From positions 19,421 to 73,819 of the forward strand of contig JAFDZQ010000038.1 in NCBI GenBank assembly GCA_018266895.1: a DNA stretch of 54,399 bases, written 5' to 3'. The notes under the pieces were generated by a model. It did not search any database and had not been told where the DNA came from. It saw nothing but the letters and a program-made list of their open reading frames with translations. This document shows, piece by piece, positions 1 through 7,942 of this stretch (position 1 is its first letter; each line of letters begins with the position of its first letter). This stretch comes from Bacteroidota bacterium. GTDB lineage: Bacteria; Bacteroidota; Ignavibacteria; Tepidaquicellales; Tepidaquicellaceae. A program made the translations under genes and the position numbers.

Positions 1-18
1 GCGGGCGATTTTTCTTTG

Positions 19-50
19 GTTCTTTCTTTTGATCGATCAAAAGAAAGAAC
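19..50. repeat. 32-bp perfect palindrome
   Basis: GTTCTTTCTTTTGATC is followed directly by its exact reverse complement, giving two 16-base arms with no spacer. The flanking bases (TTT before, AAA after) extend the pairing weakly. It could end transcription of a gene left of the window or be one copy of a dispersed intergenic hairpin; the sequence alone does not decide. Confidence 0.8.
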
Positions 51-80
51 AAATCTGAATTCTTAATTAATTTTAAATTA

Positions 81-99
81 AACGTTTTGGACGGATGTG
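81..99 (-). repeat. 19-base intergenic word, copy 1
   Basis: Read on the minus strand this is CACATCCGTCCAAAACGTT, which differs by one base from 6381-6399 on the plus strand. Both copies lie close to a long palindrome (19-50 and 6328-6375). Two copies are too few to define a repeat family. Confidence 0.5.
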
Positions 100-480
100 A
101 TGTTGAATCACTTCACTTGCAAATTGTGTTCTTTATATTTAAATACAAAACTTCTCTTTTGAAAACGTGATTGTCTCAAAAATATTATGAAATGATTATT
201 TCTAAGTCTCGAAGTCTCAGAGTATAAATAATTGAACTTTATTCTCAGCGATTTTGAATCTTCGGATAAATTAAATGTTTTAAGACAAACTTAAGTATAA
301 ATAATGCGGATTAAAGTTCACATGCTGACATATTATTGTATTCAGACAGAAAATTCAGTCGGTTATAAATTATTGATAGATGTTCCGTTGAATATTATAA
401 AAAAACACATACTGCAGGGATTACTGTATTCATAATGGAACAATTAACATAACATTAGCATTTTTTATAATATCTTATTA

Positions 481-2106
481 ATGTATTTTAAAAAAATAAA
501 TAATAAACAGAAAATGAGCAAAAAACTTATAATCCCTGTTGCAATAATACTTCTGATTGCAGGAGTATTTATCGGGATGAAAATTCAAAATGCAGTATCT
601 GATGATAAAATTTCATCTCAGGTAAAGAAATTTAACGATGCACTGGAGGTAACTTCAAGATATTATGTTGATGATGTCGATTCTCAGAAATTAACTGAAG
701 ACGCAATCAAAGGAATGCTGGATGGTTTGGACCCGCACTCAGTATACATAAGCGCTGAGCAGTTAAAAAGAGTTAATGAAGATTTTCAGGGCAGTTTTGA
801 AGGTATCGGAGTTGAATTCGATATAGTGAACGATACACTGACTATTGTTTCACCCATAAGCGGAGGTCCTTCCGAAAAGCTTGGAATTCTTGCAGGTGAT
901 AAAATAGTAAAAATCGACGGTAAGAGTTCAGTAAAAATAGCCAGAGATGATGTACCTAAAAAACTAAAAGGTCCGAAGGGAACAAAGGTAGTTATCACAG
1001 TTGTAAGAGCAGGGATTAACTCTCCTCTTGAATTTGAAATTGTAAGAGATCAGATTCCGATTTACAGTGTTGATGCCTCATTTATGTATAATGATGAAAT
1101 CGGATATGTAAAGGTTTCAAGATTTGCCGCTACGACTTACAATGAGTTCATGAAAGCCATGGGTGATCTGAAAAACCAGGGGATGAAGAAAGTCGTTCTT
1201 GATCTTCGCGGTGATCCGGGAGGATATCTTGATCAGGCATTTAAAATGGCAAGCGAATTCATTCCTGCAGGTAAAAAAATTGTTTACACAAAAAGCAGAA
1301 TAAAGGATTTCAATGAAGAATACGTATCGGAAGGCGGGAAATATACTGATATACCTATGATAATACTGGTTAACGGAGGATCTGCATCAGCAAGCGAGAT
1401 AGTTTCAGGTGCAGTGCAGGACTGGGACAGGGGACTTATAGTAGGAGAAAATACATTCGGAAAAGGACTTGTTCAAAGACAATTCGACCTGCCTGACGGT
1501 TCAGCATTCAGAGTAACAACTGCAAGATATTACACACCTTCAGGAAGGCTGATTCAGAAACCTTACGAAGGAAGCAAATACAATAAAACAGCAGTCACGG
1601 ATGTTGAAGGTGAAAATTTCGATCATAAAAATGATATTAAGGATTCAACAAAACCTGAATACAAGACAATGGGAGGAAGAACTGTCTTTGGCGGCGGCGG
1701 CATAACACCGGATTATATTATTAAACTTGATACACTAACGGATTATTCGGTACAGTTAAGAAGACTGAATCTGTTTTATATTTTCACGGAAAGATATATG
1801 GCGGCAAACAGAAGCAATATAGAAAAAGTGTATCAGACTCCCAATCAGTTCAGGGATAATTTTGTTGTAGATGAAACAATGCTCAGTGATCTGAAGAGTT
1901 TAGCTTCTGAAAAACAAATTGCATTTAATCAGAGTGAATTTGATAAAGATCTCGATTTCATCAGGACTTCAATTAAATTCCTGATAGCAAGGGACATTTG
2001 GGGAAACAACGGAAGTTATGCAGTATATGTCGGAAGCGATGATCAGTTTATGAAAGGGATTCTGTTATTTGACGAAGCCATAAAATTATCAAAGCTGAAT
2101 CAATAA
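481..2106 (+). CDS. S41 family C-terminal processing peptidase
   Basis: A periplasmic serine protease of the CtpA/Prc family, which trims or degrades envelope proteins from their C-termini. One membrane-spanning or signal segment lies at about residues 15-35, a PDZ domain at about 85-175 and the protease core after it. The catalytic dyad is visible: Ser303 inside SASASE and Lys328 inside FGKG, 25 residues apart as in E. coli Prc. About 120 residues follow the core, including a D/N-rich insert. A second ATG at 514 would remove 11 residues and still keep the hydrophobic segment. It is followed after 7 bases by the DUF3108 pair, suggesting one envelope operon. Confidence 0.93.
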   Translation: MYFKKINNKQKMSKKLIIPVAIILLIAGVFIGMKIQNAVSDDKISSQVKKFNDALEVTSRYYVDDVDSQKLTEDAIKGMLDGLDPHSVYISAEQLKRVNEDFQGSFEGIGVEFDIVNDTLTIVSPISGGPSEKLGILAGDKIVKIDGKSSVKIARDDVPKKLKGPKGTKVVITVVRAGINSPLEFEIVRDQIPIYSVDASFMYNDEIGYVKVSRFAATTYNEFMKAMGDLKNQGMKKVVLDLRGDPGGYLDQAFKMASEFIPAGKKIVYTKSRIKDFNEEYVSEGGKYTDIPMIILVNGGSASASEIVSGAVQDWDRGLIVGENTFGKGLVQRQFDLPDGSAFRVTTARYYTPSGRLIQKPYEGSKYNKTAVTDVEGENFDHKNDIKDSTKPEYKTMGGRTVFGGGGITPDYIIKLDTLTDYSVQLRRLNLFYIFTERYMAANRSNIEKVYQTPNQFRDNFVVDETMLSDLKSLASEKQIAFNQSEFDKDLDFIRTSIKFLIARDIWGNNGSYAVYVGSDDQFMKGILLFDEAIKLSKLNQ

Positions 2107-2113
2107 TCTTATA

Positions 2114-2926
2114 ATGCCTTTTCAACATATCAGAATAAGCTTCTTTGTATTATTAGCATTGATTTATGTTATTAATTTAAAAGAGGCTTATTCTCAGGAA
2201 AAGGTACTTGAGGTAGGTGAAGAATTACAGTATGAGGTGTCTTTCGGTTTCATAAAATTAGGTTATGTGAAATTCACATTGTCTAATTCCAGAAAAGAAG
2301 GTAAAAAACTTATTTACAATTCTAAAACGGAAATCAAAACCTATCCTGAAGTTCCATTCATAAAATTAAATGAAATCTTTGAATCTGAAATGGAATCAGA
2401 CGAAAAAGAACTTTATTCCCGCAATTTTTATGAAACAAATTTTAAGGACAGATCAATAACCAGAACGGATTACAGATTCAATTACCCTAAAAAGCTCGTA
2501 AAAATTATAAAAGAAACAGACGGAAATATTGAAAAGAATGACCGGATTTTTATTAAGGATAATGTTTTATACAAAGATGAACTCAGCTGGCATTATGGAG
2601 CAAGGATAAATTCATTTACAAACAGAAATTATAATATTCCGGTATTTGCAAATTCTGAAGAATCGTCAGTGAGGTATTCATTTAATGTTAATAAAACCGT
2701 TATAAAAATTGAAAAATACGATTATGATATCGGGGTTATTAAAATGGAAGGGACATGTGACTTCACCGGTTTTTTCGGGATAAAGGGAGAGTTCCTGATT
2801 CTTCTTTCCGATGATGAATACAGAGTTCCTGTCAAAGGATATTTTAATTCGTCACTGGGAAATGTTGTATGGGAACTGATTTCCTATAAAAAAAACAAAT
2901 GGGCACCACCGGCATTTCTGAAATAA
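2114..2926 (+). CDS. DUF3108 domain secreted protein (copy 1)
   Basis: A 270-residue exported protein with a signal peptide ending near ...KEAYSQ (residues 1-28). The mature part begins with a VGEELQYEVSFGFIKLG-type strand pattern, the start of the DUF3108 fold, a family of unknown biochemical role found in the envelopes of Gram-negative bacteria. It is a clear paralogue of the next gene: both have the GEEL-Y...YGFIKLG opening, the P-x-x-x-L-N-x-x-F-x-S-E-M stretch and the FSSxDEARxPxK-like end. The stop codon directly abuts the next reading frame. Function is not known. Confidence 0.82.
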   Translation: MPFQHIRISFFVLLALIYVINLKEAYSQEKVLEVGEELQYEVSFGFIKLGYVKFTLSNSRKEGKKLIYNSKTEIKTYPEVPFIKLNEIFESEMESDEKELYSRNFYETNFKDRSITRTDYRFNYPKKLVKIIKETDGNIEKNDRIFIKDNVLYKDELSWHYGARINSFTNRNYNIPVFANSEESSVRYSFNVNKTVIKIEKYDYDIGVIKMEGTCDFTGFFGIKGEFLILLSDDEYRVPVKGYFNSSLGNVVWELISYKKNKWAPPAFLK

Positions 2927-2998
2927 ATGAAATTAATGAAGGATTATATTGTTCAAGTTTTTATGCTCAGAGATATTTTAAATAAGCAAAAAGTTATT

Positions 2999-3775
2999 AT
3001 GAAAAGTTTTTTAACTGTATTATTTGTACTCGGAATTTTAGCGGAAACTTCTTATGCTCAGAAAATTATTCTGTATGAAGGAGAAGAATTAAATTACATT
3101 GTTTATTACGGTTTCATTAAACTTGGTGAAGTAAAGCTGAAAATTATGTCAAGGAAAACTGAAGGAGATAAAATAATATACTTCTCGCATGCTGAAATGA
3201 AAACTTTTAAGGGAATTCCATTTGTTAGCTTAAACAGTGTTTTCGATTCTGAAATGGTTTTAAACGGGACGGAATTGTATTCCAGGAGATTTAAAGCCAC
3301 TGATTATAAAGCAGAAGGAAATGTTGATATTGAATACGGATTTAATTATGATTCGAATTTTGTCCGTGTCAAAAAGATTAACAACGGCAAAACGGAAAAG
3401 GATGAAAAAATTTCATTCAACGAAAACATTAAATTTCAGGATGGATTATCACTTCTTTACAGAGCCAGATTAAATTCGTATTCATCCGATAACTTCCTTA
3501 TACCTGTTTTTATGAATGAAGCTGAAACATCCGTCAGTTATTATTTTTCTTCAAAAAAAGATGAAATATCAATAGATTTATTTAATTACGACATCCAGTC
3601 TGTCAGATGCAACGGTGTTGCAAATTTCGAAGGAGTATTCGGGTTATCAGGAGAGTTTGCTGGCTGGTTTTCAAATGACGAAGCAAGAATTCCCTTAAAG
3701 GCGCAGATGAATGTAATTATAGGTAATGTAACACTTGAACTTGATTCCTTCCGCAGAGCCGGTTGGAAACCATGA
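2999..3775 (+). CDS. DUF3108 domain secreted protein (copy 2)
   Basis: Tandem paralogue of the preceding gene. The open frame begins at an ATG at 2927, but a normal signal peptide (MKSFLTVLFVLGILAETSYAQ without the leading Met, cleavage near YAQ) begins at the ATG at 2999, so I use that start; the 24 residues upstream do not resemble an export signal. The mature part shows GEELNYIVYYGFIKLGEVK, as in DUF3108. Head-to-tail duplication next to an S41 protease and a LolA-like carrier fits a shared envelope task such as outer-membrane lipid or lipoprotein handling, but this is inference. Confidence 0.8.
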   Translation: MKSFLTVLFVLGILAETSYAQKIILYEGEELNYIVYYGFIKLGEVKLKIMSRKTEGDKIIYFSHAEMKTFKGIPFVSLNSVFDSEMVLNGTELYSRRFKATDYKAEGNVDIEYGFNYDSNFVRVKKINNGKTEKDEKISFNENIKFQDGLSLLYRARLNSYSSDNFLIPVFMNEAETSVSYYFSSKKDEISIDLFNYDIQSVRCNGVANFEGVFGLSGEFAGWFSNDEARIPLKAQMNVIIGNVTLELDSFRRAGWKP

Positions 3776-3837
3776 GAAAATTTATTGATTTGAAAACTAC
3801 AGTCTGTTTGTCTATTTTTAACTAAATTAAATCAAAC

Positions 3838-4464
3838 ATGAGATATATAAAATTCTTAACATTACTTTTCAGTTTTACCTTTTCGGTTTCTTCTTTTGCG
3901 CAGGATTCACAGGAAATAATCAAAAAAGTCCAGTCTACATATGATAAAATTACGGATGCAAAAGCTGTTTTCAGTCAGACTTTAAAAGGTTCAGGCGGCA
4001 AGGCGAATTCATCTTCGGGTACTATTTACATAAAAAAGAACAATAAATACAGAATTGAAACCGGAGGGCAGATAATCATTACTGACGGGCAGACTTCATG
4101 GTCATATTCTCCGAGAAAAAAACAGGTAATTATAGATAATTATAAGGATGACGGAAACACTTTTTCACCCAATAAATTTCTTTTCAATTATCCGGAAAAT
4201 TTTTATTCTGATCTCGAGGGAGAAGATAATGTAGGAGGAGTGACCTGTTATGTTATAAAGCTTTCTCCGAGAAGCGGAGGTTCCGTAAAATCCGCTAAGA
4301 TATGGATTGATAAAAACGATTATCTGATCAGAAAGATCAATATAGTTACTTCTGAATCCACGAATACATATTCATTAAAAGACATTTCACTGGATGCCGG
4401 CGTGAGCTCTTCTAAATTCAGTTTTTCTCCCCCGGCCGGAGTGGAAATCATTGATTTAAGATAA
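3838..4464 (+). CDS. LolA-like outer-membrane lipoprotein carrier
   Basis: A 208-residue periplasmic protein with a signal peptide ending in SSFAQ (residues 1-21). The mature half-barrel pattern is LolA-type: I-x-x-VQ-x-x-Y-D near the N-terminus, A-x-F-SQT, then SGTIYIKK-N-KYRIE and DGQTSWSYSP. LolA carries lipoproteins from the inner to the outer membrane. Diverged LolA-like proteins exist, so lolA identity is likely but not certain. The gene ends just before a good intrinsic terminator at 4497-4534, which makes it the last gene of the 481-4464 block. Confidence 0.85.
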   Translation: MRYIKFLTLLFSFTFSVSSFAQDSQEIIKKVQSTYDKITDAKAVFSQTLKGSGGKANSSSGTIYIKKNNKYRIETGGQIIITDGQTSWSYSPRKKQVIIDNYKDDGNTFSPNKFLFNYPENFYSDLEGEDNVGGVTCYVIKLSPRSGGSVKSAKIWIDKNDYLIRKINIVTSESTNTYSLKDISLDAGVSSSKFSFSPPAGVEIIDLR

Positions 4465-4496
4465 AGATTAAAACTAATAAAAATATTCAGTAATAA

Positions 4497-4534
4497 GTTA
4501 GGCATATTATTTTATTATGTGCCTGACTTTTTTT
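4497..4534 (+). terminator. intrinsic terminator after lolA-like gene
   Basis: GTTAGGCA (4497-4504) pairs with TGCCTGAC (4520-4527), 8 bp with one G-U pair and a 15-base loop, followed by seven T residues. The hairpin contains the ATG at 4517 that opens the next reading frame. Confidence 0.75.
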
Positions 4535-4543
4535 ATTTTACAC

Positions 4544-5578
4544 TTGAAAGAAAAGTTTAAAAAAACACTTAAAGCCCTTTTCCTGTTTTCGCTGACAATA
4601 TTCTTCCTGTACCTTGCTTTTAAAGGAAATAATTTCAGCGAACTATTTGTAGTCCTTCAGAATGCAAATTATTTTTATGCCATCGGCGGTGCATTCATCG
4701 GAATAATTGTCGGGGGTTATGTCAGGGCTCTCAGGTGGAGATATTTTCTGAATCCTTTAAAGCCTGATATAGGGATTAATAATCTGTATTCTTCAATGAT
4801 GATAGGTTATATGATGAACAGCATTATTCCAAGAAGCGGAGAGATTTACAGGCCGGTTTTGCTCGCAAACAAAGAAAAAATTTCAAGAGCATCCGCATTC
4901 GGAACAATACTTGCCGAAAGAGTATTTGACATGCTTTCAATGCTGATATCATTCGGGATCTGTCTTATTTACTTTAAACAAAAGCTTTCTGCTACTTTTG
5001 CAGAGTATAATCTTGAAACAGTATCTCTGTATACTTCAATTATCATACTTTCATTTGTAATACTTCTGATCATAATAATTTTTAATCTTGAGAAATCCGA
5101 AGTTCTTATTGAAAAGATCACAAAAAAAATATTACCTGAAAAGCTTTTCCTGAAAGTTCATAAGATATTTATTTCCCTCATCAACGGATTTTTGTTTATA
5201 AGATACCCTAAGTATTATTTTCAGATAATTTTCCTGTCAGTTCTTTTGTGGTTTTGTTATGTTACTTCCACTTATCTGACACTGGTAGCTTTTAATATTG
5301 ATATGAATACATTCGATGCCAATCTTGTGCTGACTATGATCACATTTGCAATGACCATTCCTTTGCCTGCGAATTCAGCCGGAATTTACCATCTTTTCGC
5401 TACTGCAACTCTTGTAAACATATACGGAGTTGATAAGGAAGCTGCTTTCGGATTTGCTACTGTGAGCCATTTGCTCGGTTTGCTGGGATTACTGATAGCG
5501 GGTTCTTATTATTTCCTGAAAGAAAACCTCAGTATTAAGAAAGCGAAAAGTCTTGAAGAATCTGAGCTGATCAAATAA
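4544..5578 (+). CDS. LPG-synthase-type transmembrane protein (flippase-like)
   Basis: A polytopic inner-membrane protein of the lysylphosphatidylglycerol synthase transmembrane family (UPF0104), without the cytoplasmic synthase domain. I see about eight hydrophobic segments and the family motifs GGYVRALRWRYFL, NSIIPRSGEIYRPVLL-A and FGTILAERVFD. Members of this clade include lipid flippases, but the substrate here is unknown. The frame is open from an ATG at 4517, but that codon lies in the loop of the upstream terminator, so I prefer the TTG at 4544 (LKEKFKK...), which gives about 344 residues. It converges on the DedA gene with 5 bases between stops. Confidence 0.85.
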   Translation: MKEKFKKTLKALFLFSLTIFFLYLAFKGNNFSELFVVLQNANYFYAIGGAFIGIIVGGYVRALRWRYFLNPLKPDIGINNLYSSMMIGYMMNSIIPRSGEIYRPVLLANKEKISRASAFGTILAERVFDMLSMLISFGICLIYFKQKLSATFAEYNLETVSLYTSIIILSFVILLIIIIFNLEKSEVLIEKITKKILPEKLFLKVHKIFISLINGFLFIRYPKYYFQIIFLSVLLWFCYVTSTYLTLVAFNIDMNTFDANLVLTMITFAMTIPLPANSAGIYHLFATATLVNIYGVDKEAAFGFATVSHLLGLLGLLIAGSYYFLKENLSIKKAKSLEESELIK

Positions 5579-5583
5579 TCAGT

Positions 5584-6222
5584 TTATACTTCTTCAGCGC
5601 TTAATTTTGATTCTTTTCTGTGTTTAAGATAACCGAAAATCACCGGCAGTAATGATAAAATTATCACCCCTACGATTACATATTCGAAATTTTTCTTTAC
5701 AAAGGGAATATTACCGAAAAAGTATCCGAGAAGCGTCATAGACAAAACCCAGAATATCCCTCCAAAAATATTGAAGGAAATGAATTTTCTGTAATTCATA
5801 TTTCCTATTCCCGCAACAATTGGAGCAAATGTTCTTGCGAAAGGTACAAAGCGTGCATAAATTATAGCCCTTCCGCCGTATTTTTCATAAAAGTCCTTTG
5901 CTTTAATAAGATGATCCTTATTAAACAGCAGTGATTTTTCACGGTTAAATAATTTAGGTCCGGTCTTTTTGCCGAATAAATATCCAACCTGATCTCCGGC
6001 AATGGCAGCAATTATCAGAGTTACATTCAGAATTCTTATATCGAGAAATTCCTGAGCGGCTAAAAGACCGGCCGTGATCAGAAGTGAATCTCCCGGAAGG
6101 AAAAATCCGACAAGAAGTCCGGTTTCTGCAAATACAATGATTATAAGTACGGTAAGACCGCCCCATTTTATTAAATCTTCGAGGTTTCCGAGTTTACTGA
6201 AAAAATCTGATATTACTTCCAT
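5584..6222 (-). CDS. DedA family membrane protein
   Basis: A 212-residue inner-membrane protein of the DedA/SNARE-associated family, whose members flip or recycle undecaprenyl phosphate and phosphatidylethanolamine and support membrane homeostasis. Diagnostic stretches are FAETGLLVGFFLPGDSLL near residue 30, AGDQVGYLFGKKTG, the basic YGGRAIIYARFVPFARTFAP loop and the G-x-MNYRKF segment. The last ~15 residues are charged and cytoplasmic. It is transcribed convergently with the LPG-synthase-type gene, another predicted lipid translocator, but the opposite strands argue against co-transcription. Confidence 0.92.
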   Translation of the reverse strand: MEVISDFFSKLGNLEDLIKWGGLTVLIIIVFAETGLLVGFFLPGDSLLITAGLLAAQEFLDIRILNVTLIIAAIAGDQVGYLFGKKTGPKLFNREKSLLFNKDHLIKAKDFYEKYGGRAIIYARFVPFARTFAPIVAGIGNMNYRKFISFNIFGGIFWVLSMTLLGYFFGNIPFVKKNFEYVIVGVIILSLLPVIFGYLKHRKESKLSAEEV

Positions 6223-6327
6223 TTAAAAATTTTGATTTAATTAATTCACTCAATTTAAGCATATTAAAAATAATATGTGCGTGAAAAAATAATCTCTGAG
6301 CAAATAAAAATCCAGTATTGTCCAAAT

Positions 6328-6375
6328 TAATTTATTTTTGTAATAGAAATAAATTTTTATTACAAAAATAAATTA
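6328..6375. repeat. 48-bp AT-rich near-perfect hairpin
   Basis: The arms 6328-6345 and 6358-6375 are exact reverse complements (18 bp). The 12 bases between them can add four more pairs (one G-U), leaving a 4-base loop. It lies ~105 bp upstream of the DedA start. It has no T tail, so a simple terminator is less likely than a structured repeat or cruciform. Confidence 0.75.
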
Positions 6376-6380
6376 CCAGC

Positions 6381-6399
6381 CACATCCGTTCAAAACGTT
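6381..6399 (+). repeat. 19-base intergenic word, copy 2
   Basis: CACATCCGTTCAAAACGTT matches the reverse complement of 81-99 with one difference. It starts 5 bases after the 48-bp hairpin. Confidence 0.5.
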
Positions 6400-6446
6400 G
6401 AATATTTGTTAAAGAAACTAAAACTATAATATAAATCAAAAGGATT

Positions 6447-6569
6447 GCTTCTCACAGATAACACAGATTCACACAAATCATACTCTGCATTTCTTTTTCA
6501 AATTTTGAACTCAGGGTTAAGAGTAAAAGTGTGATCTGTGAAAATTTGTGTCATCTGTGAGAGAAAAGC
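6447..6569. repeat. imperfect inverted repeat of cacagat/cacaaat words
   Basis: The left side (6447-6480) reads gctt-ctcacagataacacagatt-cacacaaatca. The reverse complement of 6529-6569 reads gcttttctctcacagatgacacaaattttcacagatcac. The arms are ~35 bases with several mismatches and a ~49-base loop. The word-like, decayed composition suggests an old non-coding repeat. Confidence 0.55.
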
Positions 6570-6775
6570 TTTGGTTTGATTTTAGATCCGGGGATAGTTT
6601 TGAAATGACCGGAAATCTGTTTTAAATTTATATTCATAATAACTTTTTTTACTAACCGGAAATGTTTTAGATAGTTGTGATTACCAGCATACTTACACAG
6701 CAGTTATTTTATTGTTTTTACATATACAAAGAATTATATTAACAAACTTTTTATACAACAAATTTTAATATTTAT

Positions 6776-7771
6776 ATGTCAGATATTCTTCTTGAGGTTA
6801 ACGGATTAAAGAAATACTTCCCGATTAAGACAGGTCTTTTTTCAAAGACTGTAGGAAATGTTAAAGCAGTGGATGATGTAACTTTTAAAATTAAAAGAGG
6901 GGAAACCTTAGGACTGGTAGGAGAATCGGGATGCGGTAAAACCACAGTGGGCAGGGCTTTACTCAGACTTATTGAGCCGACGGCAGGTGAAGTTATTTTT
7001 GACGGAAAGAATATTACCGATATGCCTCTGAAAGAACTGAAACAATACAGAAAACAGATGCAGATAATATTTCAGGATCCTTATTCATCCCTGAATCCGA
7101 GAATAACAGTCGGAGGAATGCTGACAGAAATACTTAAGTTTCATGAAATTGCCGAAGGTGATGCGGCGGAGAAGAGAGTCGAGCAGCTTTTGGATACAGT
7201 AGGACTAAGAAAAATTTATGCAAGAAGGTATCCGCATGAGTTTTCCGGAGGTCAGAGACAGAGAATCGGTATTGCAAGAGCTTTGTCTGTTGAGCCGAAG
7301 TTCATTGTATGCGATGAGCCTGTTTCCGCACTTGATGTATCCATACAGTCTCAAATTATAAATCTTCTTCAGGACCTTCAGAAAGATTTCGGCATTACAT
7401 ATCTGTTTATTTCTCATGATCTGTCTGTAGTCGAACATATTTCAGACCGTGTTTGTGTTATGTATCTCGGACAGCTTGTAGAGATCGCTGACAGCAAAGA
7501 GTTATATAAAAATCCCAAACATCCGTATACACAGGCATTGCTTTCAGCCGTACCGATTCCGGATCCGAAGAATAAGTCAAAGAGAATTATTCTTAAAGGT
7601 GATGTACCGTCGCCGGCAAATGTACCGACAGGATGTTACTTCCATCCGAGATGTCCGAAAGTATTCGGGGACTGTCCGACAATTCATCCTGTTCTTGGCG
7701 GAAATGAAGAACACAGACAAAGCTGTCTTCTTTATCCCGAAAGTTATCCCAAAAGCATCAAAGCCGCATAA
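6776..7771 (+). CDS. oligopeptide/dipeptide ABC transporter ATP-binding protein (OppF/DppF type)
   Basis: An ATPase subunit that powers import of peptides or nickel. It has Walker [10 protein letters not shown] (residues 49-57), the signature [15 protein letters not shown] from residue 156, Walker B FIVCDEP (176-182) and the C-terminal oligo_HPY region with [14 protein letters not shown] and the cysteine-bearing CYFHPRCP segment typical of OppF/DppF. It stands alone: no permease, OppD-type partner or binding protein is beside it, so its membrane partner must be encoded elsewhere. A terminator follows at 7798-7831. Specific substrate cannot be assigned. Confidence 0.92.
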   Translation: MSDILLEVNGLKKYFPIKTGLFSKTVGNVKAVDDVTFKIKRGETLGLVGESGCGKTTVGRALLRLIEPTAGEVIFDGKNITDMPLKELKQYRKQMQIIFQDPYSSLNPRITVGGMLTEILKFHEIAEGDAAEKRVEQLLDTVGLRKIYARRYPHEFSGGQRQRIGIARALSVEPKFIVCDEPVSALDVSIQSQIINLLQDLQKDFGITYLFISHDLSVVEHISDRVCVMYLGQLVEIADSKELYKNPKHPYTQALLSAVPIPDPKNKSKRIILKGDVPSPANVPTGCYFHPRCPKVFGDCPTIHPVLGGNEEHRQSCLLYPESYPKSIKAA

Positions 7772-7797
7772 TAAATTTTCGGATCTTCAGAGTTTAG

Positions 7798-7831
7798 AAA
7801 AGACATTCACTATATAAGGATGTCTTTTTTT
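7798..7831 (+). terminator. intrinsic terminator after OppF-type gene
   Basis: AAGACAT (7800-7806) pairs with ATGTCTT (7820-7826), extendable by AA/TT, and runs into a tract of seven T residues. Confidence 0.65.
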
Positions 7832-7942
7832 GATTTATTACAATTATATAATGATAACAGAAAAAATTCTTTCAGAAACTAATTCACCGATCATTGCGTT
7901 TCTTATACTGTAATTAAACTCAATTTCACACCTTAATATTAA

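Larger units (their letters stand above)
1..480. other. gene-free left edge
   Basis: I find no credible coding region here. It holds the 32-bp palindrome at 19-50 and, at 81-99, a 19-base word that recurs inverted at 6381-6399. The rest is AT-rich with no clear promoter match to TTTG-N19-TAnnTTTG, although the promoter of the S41 protease gene must lie in it. Confidence 0.6.
6223..6775. other. 553-bp gene-free region with hairpins
   Basis: No credible gene. It contains a 48-bp AT-rich hairpin (6328-6375), the second copy of the 19-base word (6381-6399) and a degenerate 120-bp inverted repeat built from cacagat/cacaaat words (6447-6569). The rest must hold promoters for both flanking genes, but no match to the local promoter pattern is evident. 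Confidence 0.6.
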
